Below are positions 33,879 to 43,125 of a stretch of DNA of 64,000 bases, piece after piece. Under the pieces are notes generated by a model, which saw nothing but the letters and a program-made list of their open reading frames with translations, was not told the origin of the DNA and made no database searches. This DNA comes from Peribacillus sp044761665 (GTDB lineage: Bacteria; Bacillota; Bacilli; Bacillales; DSM-1321): contig NZ_JBIWCW010000006.1 of the NCBI RefSeq assembly GCF_044761665.1, positions 184,535-248,534 of the forward strand, in the 5' to 3' direction. The position numbers and the translations under genes were made by a program. How positions within the stretch are numbered: the first letter of the stretch is position 1; every line of letters begins with the position of its first letter.

Positions 33879-34481
33879 CTATTTAACTCTTAATTTCTGT
33901 CCGATTTTTATAACATATTTATCGTTAAGGTAATTCCACCTTTTAATATCTGCAATTAAGCTATCATACTTTTTAGCTAGGAGTGAAACTGTGTCACCCG
34001 ATACGACCATGTGATAGATTTCCACCTGATCCCACTCATGGAGCTTATATTTCTCTATTATTTCGATTAATTTGGCAGGGTAATTCACATCACCAGCATA
34101 TCCGCTATCAAATAAAGCCTGCGCACCTTGCTTATAATCCTTGGCTTGTACGACTTTTAAATACCTCGGTTTTGTTAACATGTCTGCATGATCCTTAATG
34201 GATTCTGCAAATGAGGGATATTTTCGAAATGGAACAATAACGGGAATAGGATTTCCATTTCTATCAATATCCTTATCAGTCCCTAATATCGATTCGCCAT
34301 TAAAGTCCCCTCTAATGCCGAATAAATTATTACCATTTATCGCTAGCGCACTCTTTCCCCATCCGGATTCCAATATTCCCTGGGCGATAATGAGACTTGG
34401 TAAGATATTCGTCCTTTCGAAGTCCGCTCTTGCAGGAATTCCTAATTTATTGATGAAATTTTGCTGTTCTATCGTTGCCAT
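33879..34481 (-). CDS. Glucosaminidase (GH73) with LysM domain
   Basis: Peptidoglycan hydrolase of 200 residues. The glucosaminidase domain (~5-145) has the catalytic glutamate in QGILESGWGKSALA. The C-terminal LysM repeat (~155-200) reads VSGDTVSLLAKKYDS and ends IKIGQKLRVK. No signal peptide is present, as in phage endolysins. It is a shorter relative of the prophage lysin at 49602-50405 (which has two LysM repeats). No holin gene is beside it, so it may be a solitary autolysin of phage origin. Confidence 0.85.
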   Translation of the reverse strand: MATIEQQNFINKLGIPARADFERTNILPSLIIAQGILESGWGKSALAINGNNLFGIRGDFNGESILGTDKDIDRNGNPIPVIVPFRKYPSFAESIKDHADMLTKPRYLKVVQAKDYKQGAQALFDSGYAGDVNYPAKLIEIIEKYKLHEWDQVEIYHMVVSGDTVSLLAKKYDSLIADIKRWNYLNDKYVIKIGQKLRVK

Positions 34482-34499
34482 TAGTTGTTCTCCTCCTTG

Positions 34500-35010
34500 A
34501 TTACAAATTTATGGACTAAGCTTATAACACTCATCAGTTTCGTTCCTAGATGGCAAACGTAAACAAGGTTGTCCTACCTTCAATATATTCAAACTCTTTT
34601 AAAATGACTGTACTGGAACCTACGATAGTATTTCTGTAGTATATAACCGGCATTTTTATATCTCTTCGCCTCTCCATCTAAGTAACTTAATAATCCAGCC
34701 TGTTTTTAGCCCGGATGTGCGTACTTTTATTTATCGATTATCTTAGTTCCAAGTATAACTACCTTTTAATAGCTACTAATCATTAATCCATCCCCCATTA
34801 AGCACGTTCCTTCTATATATAGGCATAATAAAAAGCCTTCCTTTTGTAAGGATGACTTATTTTTTCGTTAGTATTCTACTTTACTTATAATCACCTACTC
34901 TTTTATCCTAATAGCTTTAATTTCATTTAACTTCAATCTTTGTAGATCTTAATAAAGTACCTTATCCCATCCTTGTAAAAGAACGCTGGATATTTATCAT
35001 TGTCAACCGT
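34500..35010. other. Intergenic region without a gene
   Basis: About 510 bp of AT-rich sequence with no supported frame. A weak AAGCCTTCC/GGATGACTT hairpin lies near 34827-34857. Confidence 0.45.
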
Positions 35011-35012
35011 TC

Positions 35013-36338
35013 TTAACTTGGTATATTTTTGATTAACGCGGAAGATGTTTTTGATGTTTTTGATGTATTTTCAAGTTTCTTCGGGCGTACAGCAGCCCAA
35101 ACCAGCCCGCCAAAAATAAGAAGAATCAATGCACATAGCTGAAATGAGTAATGAAAACCCGTCCTTGAATTTGAAGAATTTTCAATAAGAATCCCTGTGA
35201 CGTATGGGCCAGCTATACCACCTAATGAAGTAAAGGCCATAAACCAACCTTGGATTTTTCCTTGGTGTTTTTTTGAAACGAGGTCCACTAATATTGCTGG
35301 ACCTTGGACTAATGTAATACATCCAAACGTTAATCCAAGCGATAGGAACGTGATAGCCATGAAGTTAGAGCTTACCATCGTTCCAAGAAAGTAGCAGACC
35401 GCTCCCGCCAACATGACAGGTCCAAGAACAAACACACGAGCCCTGACAAAACTTTGAGTTTTACGATACCGACGATCGGAAATTGTCGAGAATACAATCT
35501 GCGAAATGGTAATGAGAATCCATGGTAACGCTACAACGATCTTTAATTGTTCTGCACTTAATTGGCGAACATTCTCGAGATAATTTGGTAGCCAGTTTAA
35601 ACCAATAGTAAATGACCAATAGGTCGCAAAGCCACATAAAGCAATTAAGATGAAATTTTTAGAAAGCAATACAGATGAAAATTTTGATTCTGAGAGGTTA
35701 GAAGATGGATCAGAAGCGTTTTTTGTCGCCGATGATTCAACTATCGAATCACTTTTTTCTTTTACTAACCATAACCAAAAAACAATCCAAATTACACCCA
35801 CGATTCCCGTGGTTACAAAAGCTGAACGCCATCCATAAGCTAAAATAAGATGCATTAAGATTGGGGCTGATATCGCTACTCCAAGAGGACCACCAATGGA
35901 TACTAGCGTTAAGCCTATTCCAAGCTTTTCTTTAGGGAGCCATTTAGCAGCGGCAGTCATCGCTAAAGAATAGGAAGGTCCTTCCCCTGCCCCTAAAATG
36001 ATTCTAGTAATTAACAAATACGAAAAGCTTGTCACAAACAAAGTTGAAAACTGAACGATAGACCAAATCGCTACCATACCAACTATCACTATTCTCGTTC
36101 CAATTCGATCAGCGAGTGCTCCACCTAAGACTGCTGATAAAGAATATAATAAGAAGAAAACACTGCCTACAACTCCCCATTGCTCCGGGGTCAATCCTAA
36201 TTCCTTTATTATTGAAACGGAGGCAAATCCAATAATCGCCTTATCTGCATTACTGATAACCGTCAATAAGAATAAAAGTATGATCACTACCCACGCTGTT
36301 TTTGATACTCTAGCACTTTTTGCTTCCTTTTGAACCAT
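35013..36338 (-). CDS. MFS transporter of the aromatic catabolic cluster
   Basis: Twelve-helix major-facilitator transporter of 441 residues, resembling the anion:cation symporter family (aromatic acid and hexuronate carriers). GALADRIGTRIVIVG is the loop 2-3 motif and GAGEGPSYSLAMTAAAKW is typical of the family. It is the last gene on the minus strand of the meta-cleavage cluster, 228 bp after the hydrolase gene, so it probably imports the aromatic substrate. The substrate is not known. Confidence 0.82.
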   Translation of the reverse strand: MVQKEAKSARVSKTAWVVIILLFLLTVISNADKAIIGFASVSIIKELGLTPEQWGVVGSVFFLLYSLSAVLGGALADRIGTRIVIVGMVAIWSIVQFSTLFVTSFSYLLITRIILGAGEGPSYSLAMTAAAKWLPKEKLGIGLTLVSIGGPLGVAISAPILMHLILAYGWRSAFVTTGIVGVIWIVFWLWLVKEKSDSIVESSATKNASDPSSNLSESKFSSVLLSKNFILIALCGFATYWSFTIGLNWLPNYLENVRQLSAEQLKIVVALPWILITISQIVFSTISDRRYRKTQSFVRARVFVLGPVMLAGAVCYFLGTMVSSNFMAITFLSLGLTFGCITLVQGPAILVDLVSKKHQGKIQGWFMAFTSLGGIAGPYVTGILIENSSNSRTGFHYSFQLCALILLIFGGLVWAAVRPKKLENTSKTSKTSSALIKNIPS

Positions 36339-36566
36339 AACCTAACCTCCCTCTTTTGATTTTTTTATTTAAGAGGCATAACGCTTGCATAATATGTTTT
36401 GAAAGTTTAATGGTGAAGTAGAATTGATGATATTTCTCCACCGCTTTTCGAGGACAGTGCTAGCTAGTTGAAACAATCGGGTTTTAAAAGCCCTCCCCCC
36501 CCACCTATGCTTCCTCTAAGCTTGGGAGGGGAAGTACTACCAGTTTATACGATTAAAAATCACATA

Positions 36567-37433
36567 TTATCTTGCTGACACTATATCACTATTTTTCATT
36601 AGGAAGGTAGATAGCACACTATTAAAAGCTTCAGGTTTTTCCCATTGAGGCCAGTGTCCTGCATCTTGAATGACCATAAAATCACTATTTGGAATCATTT
36701 CCTGAAGAGGTTTTCCCTCTTCTACAGTTGAGGTAGGATCATGGCTCGTCCATGCTAACAAAGTAGGCACATTAATTTTTCCGCACCAAGATGGGTCCCA
36801 ACTGTATTGTTTTCGCATTTCGATATCTTGAAGGCACACAATATGGTAAACAGCTTCTTGATAAGATGGTTGAGTGTAGATATTATACCGAGATTCTATT
36901 AGTTCTTCTGTTACCTGGCTTTTATCATACATTAACCATTCAAGTCTTGTTTTTACATTTTCATAGTTCGCTTCAACAACCGCCTTTATCGTTGATTCTT
37001 TTAGTTTTTGCATGACTTCAGGCTTGTTATTAACATTTCCTGGAGTGTTTAAAACCATAGCTTTCACATATTCCGGATGATTGGCTGCAAACCAAGCTGC
37101 TACCCAACCACCTAATGATTCACCTGAAAGAAACACTTTCGACAAACCTAATGACTGAATGACCCCTAATAAATGATCACTATAATAATCTATACCATAA
37201 GGTCTATTCGGTTTTTCTGTATAACCATGACCGACCATATCAATACAGATGACTCGAAATTGTTCACTTAAGCCTCTGATATTTTTTGCATAAGCTTCAA
37301 TATGCCCCCCAGTACCATGGAGTAAAATTAGTGGATCACCCTTGCCAGCTTCCAAAACTCTTGTTCTAATTCCGTTAGCATCTATATAATGAAGTTTATA
37401 TTCCAGATCAGCTAAGTCTGTCCACATTGTCAT
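36567..37433 (-). CDS. Alpha/beta hydrolase, meta-cleavage product (C-C) hydrolase-like
   Basis: Hydrolase of 288 residues resembling MhpC/BphD/DmpD enzymes that cut the ring-opened product of an extradiol dioxygenase. The oxyanion loop is LLHGTGGH, the nucleophile Ser106 in SGESLGGW, the acid near WTSHDPTS and the histidine in DAGHWPQWEKPE. A hydrolase, with no dehydrogenase in the cluster, means that the substrate's ring-fission product is probably a ketone or a substituted dienoate (hydrolytic branch). Confidence 0.83.
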   Translation of the reverse strand: MTMWTDLADLEYKLHYIDANGIRTRVLEAGKGDPLILLHGTGGHIEAYAKNIRGLSEQFRVICIDMVGHGYTEKPNRPYGIDYYSDHLLGVIQSLGLSKVFLSGESLGGWVAAWFAANHPEYVKAMVLNTPGNVNNKPEVMQKLKESTIKAVVEANYENVKTRLEWLMYDKSQVTEELIESRYNIYTQPSYQEAVYHIVCLQDIEMRKQYSWDPSWCGKINVPTLLAWTSHDPTSTVEEGKPLQEMIPNSDFMVIQDAGHWPQWEKPEAFNSVLSTFLMKNSDIVSAR

Positions 37434-37713
37434 ATCAATCTCTCCCTTTTCTAAAAACTATTAAATAACTGGGCCAATTAGCTATTCTATTAAGTAGAAA
37501 CGAACCCCTCTTCCAGTAGAACTAGTAGCCTTCTTAGTATAATTATGTAAAGGTTACGTGCTCTACTGGCATGAAATTACTTTGCTTAGACAATTATCCA
37601 TTTCTAAATAATTTAGTTAATTTTTCGCGTAGTTCTTGATTGATTAAAATTCCTAAACCACTCAAGATGGTATCAGGTACACTATTTATGAATTGTTGAC
37701 TACCTTGATAAAA

Positions 37714-38673
37714 TTATTTATGAACAGCAGATTTCATCCACTCTGAATTAACAGGAGTTGTCTCAAAGAAGCGTTCTGGTACGGTTGGCCCCCACCATAA
37801 ACGACCGTTTTTCTCATAATCTTCTTGTGTCCAGCCAATTGGTGCTAAATCAGTATCTCTGTTATAATCTCCAGAGTAAATTTCTATACGATGTCCATCT
37901 GGGTCTCTTATATATAAGAAGAATGCATTCGATACTCCATGTCTTCCTGGACCGTATTCAACAGAATCTCTATACCCTGCGTCTGCTAACAAGTCAGCTG
38001 TTCTTACGACCCCAGCAACCCCATCTACTGTATAAGCAATATGGTGCAATGCTGTTTCTTTGTGTTTCACTAATGCTACATCGTGAGTAGCTGCGTTCGC
38101 ACGAGTCCATGCCGCAAATTTTCCATCTTTCCCTTGTACATATTCTGAAATACTAAAACCAAGTACACCATTCCAGTATTCAAGCGCTTTATCCACATCA
38201 GGAACACGTAAATTCATGTGATCTATGCGAATAGGTGGAATTCCTCTATGAAGGTGAGTGTGACGCATTGGAAGTGCTTTCACACCACCACCTGGATTAC
38301 TAACATCAATTTGCTCCATAGAATGATAGAATTCTACTGAATGTCCGTTTGGCTCAGCTACTTTTAAAGAAGGTCCTCTACCAGGATGTGGGCTATCTAG
38401 ACAAAGTTCCGTTCTAATTCCTACTTCATCATGTTTTCTTTTTAATACCTCTAAATAATCAGGGGTTGAAACCCGTAATCCAAAGCTACCTAATGCTGCA
38501 ACTGGTTTTTGAGTTAAGATCAACGTGTATTTATCAAATTCCTCTGTAGCTTTTAGATATAAGTTATTTTCCGTTCTTTCAACTTCTATAAAGCCTAATA
38601 CATCCACATAAAATTCCTTGGATTTGTTTAAATCAGTTACAAAAAGTTCAATTTGCCCTAAACGTAAAATCAT
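37714..38673 (-). CDS. Extradiol (catechol 2,3-) dioxygenase
   Basis: Two-domain vicinal-oxygen-chelate dioxygenase of 319 residues. Metal ligands are His152 (RIDHMNLRV), His211 (LHHIAYTVD) and Glu264 (HRIEIYSGD), each exactly three positions before those of Brevibacterium homoprotocatechuate 2,3-dioxygenase; GRHGVSNAFFLYIRDPDGHR is also shared with it. It opens the aromatic ring next to the diol using Fe or Mn. AAGGAG-like GGGAG precedes the start. The substrate may be homoprotocatechuate or another catechol; sequence alone cannot decide. Confidence 0.9.
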   Translation of the reverse strand: MILRLGQIELFVTDLNKSKEFYVDVLGFIEVERTENNLYLKATEEFDKYTLILTQKPVAALGSFGLRVSTPDYLEVLKRKHDEVGIRTELCLDSPHPGRGPSLKVAEPNGHSVEFYHSMEQIDVSNPGGGVKALPMRHTHLHRGIPPIRIDHMNLRVPDVDKALEYWNGVLGFSISEYVQGKDGKFAAWTRANAATHDVALVKHKETALHHIAYTVDGVAGVVRTADLLADAGYRDSVEYGPGRHGVSNAFFLYIRDPDGHRIEIYSGDYNRDTDLAPIGWTQEDYEKNGRLWWGPTVPERFFETTPVNSEWMKSAVHK

Positions 38674-38790
38674 TTTTCGTCACTCCCGCATTCTATTATT
38701 TTTGTTTAATTGACAATCCAAAAATTACTCCATCATTTAACAGTCGTTCGTATAGGATGAAAACAAACTTACTATTCATCTATTAAAATA

Positions 38791-39822
38791 TTAGTAAGTG
38801 ATGGATGCTGTTCTTTTTTGAGCGATTTCCGCTGCTACATCTACTATCATATCTTCTTGACCGCCAACCACGTTACAGCGCCCCAATTCTATTAAAATAT
38901 CACGTGAATCAATTTCATATTTTTTTGCTGCACGCTGAGCATGCAATAAGAAGCTAGAATACACACCTGCATACCCAAGTACAAGACTGTCTTTCGTAAT
39001 TTCCTGTGGTTTTGGTAAGATAGGGGCCACAATATTCTCAGCAAGATCCATGATTTTATACAAATCTACGCCCGTTTGAATACCCATTCGATCCAAAACA
39101 GCAACCAGCACTTCTGTTTGCGTATTTCCAGCACCCGCGCCTAGACAGCGAATGCTTCCATCAACGCGTGTCGCCCCTGCTTCAATGGATGCAATCGTAT
39201 TACCCATCGCAAGAGATAAATTATTGTGACCGTGAAATCCGATTTCAACTCCAATATGCTCTCTTAATGCTTTAATTCGCTCGGTTACTTGATGTGGCAA
39301 AAGCGCTCCAGCTGAATCAACCATATAAACAATATCCGCTCCATAGCTTTCCATAAGCTTAGCTTGTTCAACTAGCTTTGCAATCGGTGCCATATGGGAC
39401 ATCATCAAAAATCCAACTGTTTCAAGACCTAGATCTTTCGCTGCAGCAATATGTTGAGCTGATACATCAGCTTCGGTTACATGAGTTGCCACTCTTGCCA
39501 TTTTCACACCAAGTTTTGCTGCCTGTTTTAATTCCTTTACCGTCCCGATTCCTGGCAGTAACAAAACCGCAATTTTCGATGTATCGCATACAGCAACAGC
39601 TGCCTCAATTAACTCAAGTTCATTAGTGCGGGAAAATCCATATTGCAGAGAAGAACCTGCAAGACCATCCCCATGCGTTACTTCAATATAAGGTACTTTA
39701 GCCTCATTTAACCCTTTTGCGATATTCAATATTTGTTCTACTGTATATTGATGCGCAACAGCATGACTTCCATCGCGTAATGCAACTTCTGTTAAGATAA
39801 TTTCTCGTTTGTTTCCCAACAT
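38791..39822 (-). CDS. mhpE: 4-hydroxy-2-oxovalerate aldolase
   Basis: Metal-dependent aldolase of 343 residues (DmpG/MhpE family) that splits 4-hydroxy-2-oxoacids to pyruvate and an aldehyde. The N-terminal EVALRDGSHAVAHQ has the catalytic residues, GFHGHNNLSLAMGN carries the metal-binding histidines, and the C-terminal part (~280-343) is the communication domain that docks the dehydrogenase. It starts 9 bp after the acetaldehyde dehydrogenase stop codon, consistent with the channelling complex known for this pair. Confidence 0.95.
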   Translation of the reverse strand: MLGNKREIILTEVALRDGSHAVAHQYTVEQILNIAKGLNEAKVPYIEVTHGDGLAGSSLQYGFSRTNELELIEAAVAVCDTSKIAVLLLPGIGTVKELKQAAKLGVKMARVATHVTEADVSAQHIAAAKDLGLETVGFLMMSHMAPIAKLVEQAKLMESYGADIVYMVDSAGALLPHQVTERIKALREHIGVEIGFHGHNNLSLAMGNTIASIEAGATRVDGSIRCLGAGAGNTQTEVLVAVLDRMGIQTGVDLYKIMDLAENIVAPILPKPQEITKDSLVLGYAGVYSSFLLHAQRAAKKYEIDSRDILIELGRCNVVGGQEDMIVDVAAEIAQKRTASITY

Positions 39823-39831
39823 GATCCCTCC

Positions 39832-40716
39832 TTAGACTGATTCTTTAGCAAGTCTTTTTTTTGCTATTGTTTCAGCTACTCGCACGGCTGCTGCGGTCAT
39901 AATATCAAGGTTACCTGAATATTTTGGCAAATAATCGCCTGCTCCTTCTACCTCGATAAGTACAGTTATTTTATTTCCTTCAATAATCGGTTCTGTTCGC
40001 AAGCGATAACCTGGTACATAAGATTGAACAGATTGGACCATCTCTTGAATCGATTGAATCACAGCTACTTCGTTCATACTGCCTTCTTCCACTAATACAT
40101 GAACCGTATCGCGCATCAAAATCGGTGGTTCAGCTGGATTTAAGATAATGATGGCCTTCCCTTTTTTAGCACCGCCAATCTTTTCGATTCCTTTTGCTGT
40201 TGTTTCAGTAAATTCATCGATGTTCGCACGTGTTCCAGGACCTGCACTTTTACTTGAAATCGTTGCAACGATCTCTGCATAATCAACTGGACTAACACGG
40301 TTAATCGCATGAACAATGGGAATCGTTGCCTGCCCGCCACATGTTATTAAATTCACGTTATCTTTATCAATATGTTCTTCTAAATTGACAGATGTCACAA
40401 TCAATTCACCCACTGCAGCTGGTGTTAAATCAAGGGCAATAATCCCCGCGTCCCGCAGCATTCTTGCATGACGGATATGTGCTTTTGCGGCAGTAGCATC
40501 AAATACGATTTCAACATCGTGTTCAGTTTCAAGAAAACCCTTTAACCCGGTATCAACCACGTGATACCCTTTTGCTTTAGCCCTTTGCAACCCCTCTGAG
40601 TCTGGGTCAATTCCAATCATCGTCGTTACTTCTAACTCGTTTGAACGCTCCAATTTCATCATCAGGTCTGTCCCGATATTTCCAGACCCTAGAACCGCTA
40701 CTTTCACTTTAGACAT
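39832..40716 (-). CDS. mhpF: Acetaldehyde dehydrogenase (acetylating)
   Basis: CoA-acylating aldehyde dehydrogenase of 294 residues (DmpF/MhpF). The NAD-binding motif AVLGSGNIGTDLMMK is at the N-terminus, the catalytic cysteine is Cys126 in LITCGGQATIPIVH, and the C-terminal part ends in KRLAKES. It converts the aldehyde made by the adjacent aldolase to acetyl-CoA (or propionyl-CoA). It sits between hydratase and aldolase in the usual order. Confidence 0.95.
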   Translation of the reverse strand: MSKVKVAVLGSGNIGTDLMMKLERSNELEVTTMIGIDPDSEGLQRAKAKGYHVVDTGLKGFLETEHDVEIVFDATAAKAHIRHARMLRDAGIIALDLTPAAVGELIVTSVNLEEHIDKDNVNLITCGGQATIPIVHAINRVSPVDYAEIVATISSKSAGPGTRANIDEFTETTAKGIEKIGGAKKGKAIIILNPAEPPILMRDTVHVLVEEGSMNEVAVIQSIQEMVQSVQSYVPGYRLRTEPIIEGNKITVLIEVEGAGDYLPKYSGNLDIMTAAAVRVAETIAKKRLAKESV

Positions 40717-40742
40717 CTTTTCCTCTCCTTACCAATTCATTA

Positions 40743-41546
40743 TTACTTTTGAGAAAAACGAACACTGACTTCTCCTAAATGACCAAAGCGTGCTTGGAAA
40801 TGATCCCCTGGAACTCCAATAACTGCGGCCGATAGAGCACCTGAAAGAATAACCTCTCCCTTCTTAAGCGTTATACCGTATTCAAACAATTTATTGGCCA
40901 GCCAAGCGACACAATTAGCTGGATGTCCAAGAGCCTCTACTCCTGCCCCTGAATTCATGATTTCACCATTTTTATAAAAAACCATTTCTTCTTGAACTAG
41001 GTCAATCTCATGAACAGAAAGAATTTTTCCTCCGAGTACATATAATCCTGAAGAAGCATTATCGGCAATCGTATCCTGCAATGTAATTTTCCAATCTTTA
41101 ATTCTACTATCTACAATTTCTAAAGCAGGAACCACATAAGCAGTGGCATTCAGTACATCTTCGATCGTTACCCTTGGCCCTGTTAAGTCATCTTTTAATA
41201 CAAAAGCAATTTCTGCTTCTACTTTTGGCTGCATCACTTTTTCTAATGAAATCTCGCCATCATTTTCAATTGCCATCCCATCTAGTAAATGACCATAATC
41301 CGGCTGATCCACTCCCAAAAGATTTTGCATGGCTTTTGAAGTTAATCCAATCTTCTTCCCTACTATTTTCTGACCTGCTTCTACTTTTTTCTGAATGGTT
41401 TTTAATTGAATATAATACGCCTCGTCCTGTGTCAGATCCGGGTCCAATTCAGTGAGAGGAGAGACTCCCTCTTGATTTTGTTCTGCCTGCTCCAGATATT
41501 GAGAATACTCGATACTTTTATCCGTATTGTTTAAACTCAAAGTCAT
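40743..41546 (-). CDS. mhpD: 2-keto-4-pentenoate hydratase
   Basis: Hydratase of the MhpD/DmpE family, about 267 residues, adding water to 2-hydroxypenta-2,4-dienoate. Conserved parts include GKKIGLTSKAMQ, VEAEIAFVLKDDL and GHPANCVAWLANKL. The start is ambiguous: ATG 41546 touches its AGGAGG with no spacer, while TTG 41540 has ideal spacing and may be the real one; an upstream ATG at 41579 has no ribosome binding site. It precedes acetaldehyde dehydrogenase by 26 bp. Confidence 0.92.
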   Translation of the reverse strand: MTLSLNNTDKSIEYSQYLEQAEQNQEGVSPLTELDPDLTQDEAYYIQLKTIQKKVEAGQKIVGKKIGLTSKAMQNLLGVDQPDYGHLLDGMAIENDGEISLEKVMQPKVEAEIAFVLKDDLTGPRVTIEDVLNATAYVVPALEIVDSRIKDWKITLQDTIADNASSGLYVLGGKILSVHEIDLVQEEMVFYKNGEIMNSGAGVEALGHPANCVAWLANKLFEYGITLKKGEVILSGALSAAVIGVPGDHFQARFGHLGEVSVRFSQK

Positions 41547-41726
41547 CCTCCTGTTTAATCCATCCAGCCTGATTAACACTGCTGGTTGAAGTTTCTAAAA
41601 TTCGTCTCTAAAGCGCTTTCTTTTTAACCTCTTTCGATTACGGAGTCACTCATGAAAACTTGAATTAACCTATTTTTCATTTTCCGAAATTCCTAAAATA
41701 ATCCATTTTTCCACCGTTTGACCCAC

Positions 41727-42566
41727 TTAATAGCTTAGTACTCTCTCGTCATGTATTTGAACCTTTTCTTCCGGGATATGGCGATGCCACACAATGGATA
41801 GTCTCCCTTCCATGAATGGGGGAATCTCTATCACACATTTTAGAGATTGAACTCCTTGCTTCTTCATTACGATCACTTCTGTTTGCATTGATTTCATCTC
41901 ATTTTTCAACGTAACAGCATAGCGACCGGAGGCAGGGAGCGTATAATACGGGAGAAGTTCAAATGAATTTCCGTCCCAGTCACATTTTACTTCGTAGGAT
42001 CTTCCTAGAAGATCATACAACTCATTTACATCCCCTTTTAACAGTTTTTCGCGTATACAAGTTGAACTAATCTTTTCGCCATGGTGTTCTACTTTTTCTA
42101 CCTTCGTTACATCAACAATACCTCTGGAGTCGTTTTTTAGCCGATCCATATGTCCAGCACCCTTGCATCCATATGAAAAGTCAAAACCTGCAACTGCATG
42201 AACACTTCCGAGATTGATCAAGTAACTGGCGACAAACTGTCCTGGCGAAAGAGCAGCAAATTCTTCATCGAATGTAACAATATAAAACGTATCGACCCCA
42301 AGTTTACGAAGTCGTTCCTCTTTTTCACCTAACGGCATCAAATAGTTTACTTGTTCTTTTCCACACGATAATACAGTTTTCGGATGGGGGAAGAAGCTCA
42401 TAAGCGCTAACGATATATTTCTTGTTTTCGCCTTCTGTAAAGCTGTTTCGATCACTTTACAATGTCCAAGATGGAGACCGTCAAAACATCCAAGAGCCAT
42501 AACATTCGGTCTAGCCTTTTCCTGCCAAGTGGCCAAATTTTCTCGGTTCAAATAAATCGTTTCCAT
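41727..42566 (-). CDS. FAD synthetase family protein (RibF-like nucleotidyltransferase)
   Basis: Protein of 279 residues. The N-terminal ~185 residues form a RibF-type FMN adenylyltransferase domain with GCFDGLHLGHCKVIE and GFDFSYGCKGAG (substrate loop) and STCIREKLLKGDV. The C-terminal ~95 residues begin like a riboflavin kinase (LGRSYEVK) but lack the GFPTANL motif, so kinase activity is doubtful. It lies between the flavin reductase and hydratase genes, suggesting a dedicated FAD supply for the monooxygenase. ATG 42566 follows GGGAGGAGA. Confidence 0.75.
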   Translation of the reverse strand: METIYLNRENLATWQEKARPNVMALGCFDGLHLGHCKVIETALQKAKTRNISLALMSFFPHPKTVLSCGKEQVNYLMPLGEKEERLRKLGVDTFYIVTFDEEFAALSPGQFVASYLINLGSVHAVAGFDFSYGCKGAGHMDRLKNDSRGIVDVTKVEKVEHHGEKISSTCIREKLLKGDVNELYDLLGRSYEVKCDWDGNSFELLPYYTLPASGRYAVTLKNEMKSMQTEVIVMKKQGVQSLKCVIEIPPFMEGRLSIVWHRHIPEEKVQIHDERVLSY

Positions 42567-42585
42567 ACAGTCTCCTCCCATGTCA

Positions 42586-43065
42586 CTATACGATTACAGG
42601 TTGCGCTTCTGACAATGAACGGTATCGTCCGCTATAGAAAATAAGCGGTTCAGATTCTTCTAAATGAATATCGGTCACTTTACCAATAATCAGCGTATGA
42701 TCACCTTCGACATGTTCCACCGATACTTCACAGGCAATTTGTGCCACTGCACCCGGGATCACTGGTTTCCCATCAAGACGGTCAAACACAACTTCCTGTT
42801 GTTCCTTTTTCTGCCCAGCAAAAACCATCGATAACTCCTGTTGATTGTCAGCAAGAATATTGACTGTAAACGTTTTGCTCCGTTTAATCTTTCCGAGCAT
42901 TTGTGCTTTTTCAGCAAGTGAGATGACCACTAGATTCGGGTCGAGTGATACGGACATGAAAGCATTTGCAGTCATTCCATGCTCCACGCCATCCACTTCT
43001 GTTACAATTACCGTTACGCCTGTTACGAATTTACCCATTGCATTACGAAATTGACGATCATCCAT
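42586..43065 (-). CDS. Flavin reductase, reductase component of two-component monooxygenase
   Basis: Flavin:NAD(P)H reductase of 159 residues in the HpaC-like split-barrel family. Typical segments are KFVTGVTVIVTEVDGVEHGMTANAFMSVSLDP (positions ~11-42), KRSKTFTVNIL and HTLIIGKVTD. It delivers reduced flavin to the oxygenase encoded 60 bp upstream. GGAGGTTCTGAGA precedes the start. Pair and order are those of two-component phenol hydroxylases. Confidence 0.88.
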   Translation of the reverse strand: MDDRQFRNAMGKFVTGVTVIVTEVDGVEHGMTANAFMSVSLDPNLVVISLAEKAQMLGKIKRSKTFTVNILADNQQELSMVFAGQKKEQQEVVFDRLDGKPVIPGAVAQIACEVSVEHVEGDHTLIIGKVTDIHLEESEPLIFYSGRYRSLSEAQPVIV

Positions 43066-43125
43066 TCTCAGAACCTCCTGGTTTTTGAATTAGATATTCT
43101 ATTATCCAATCACTAACTGCCCTTT

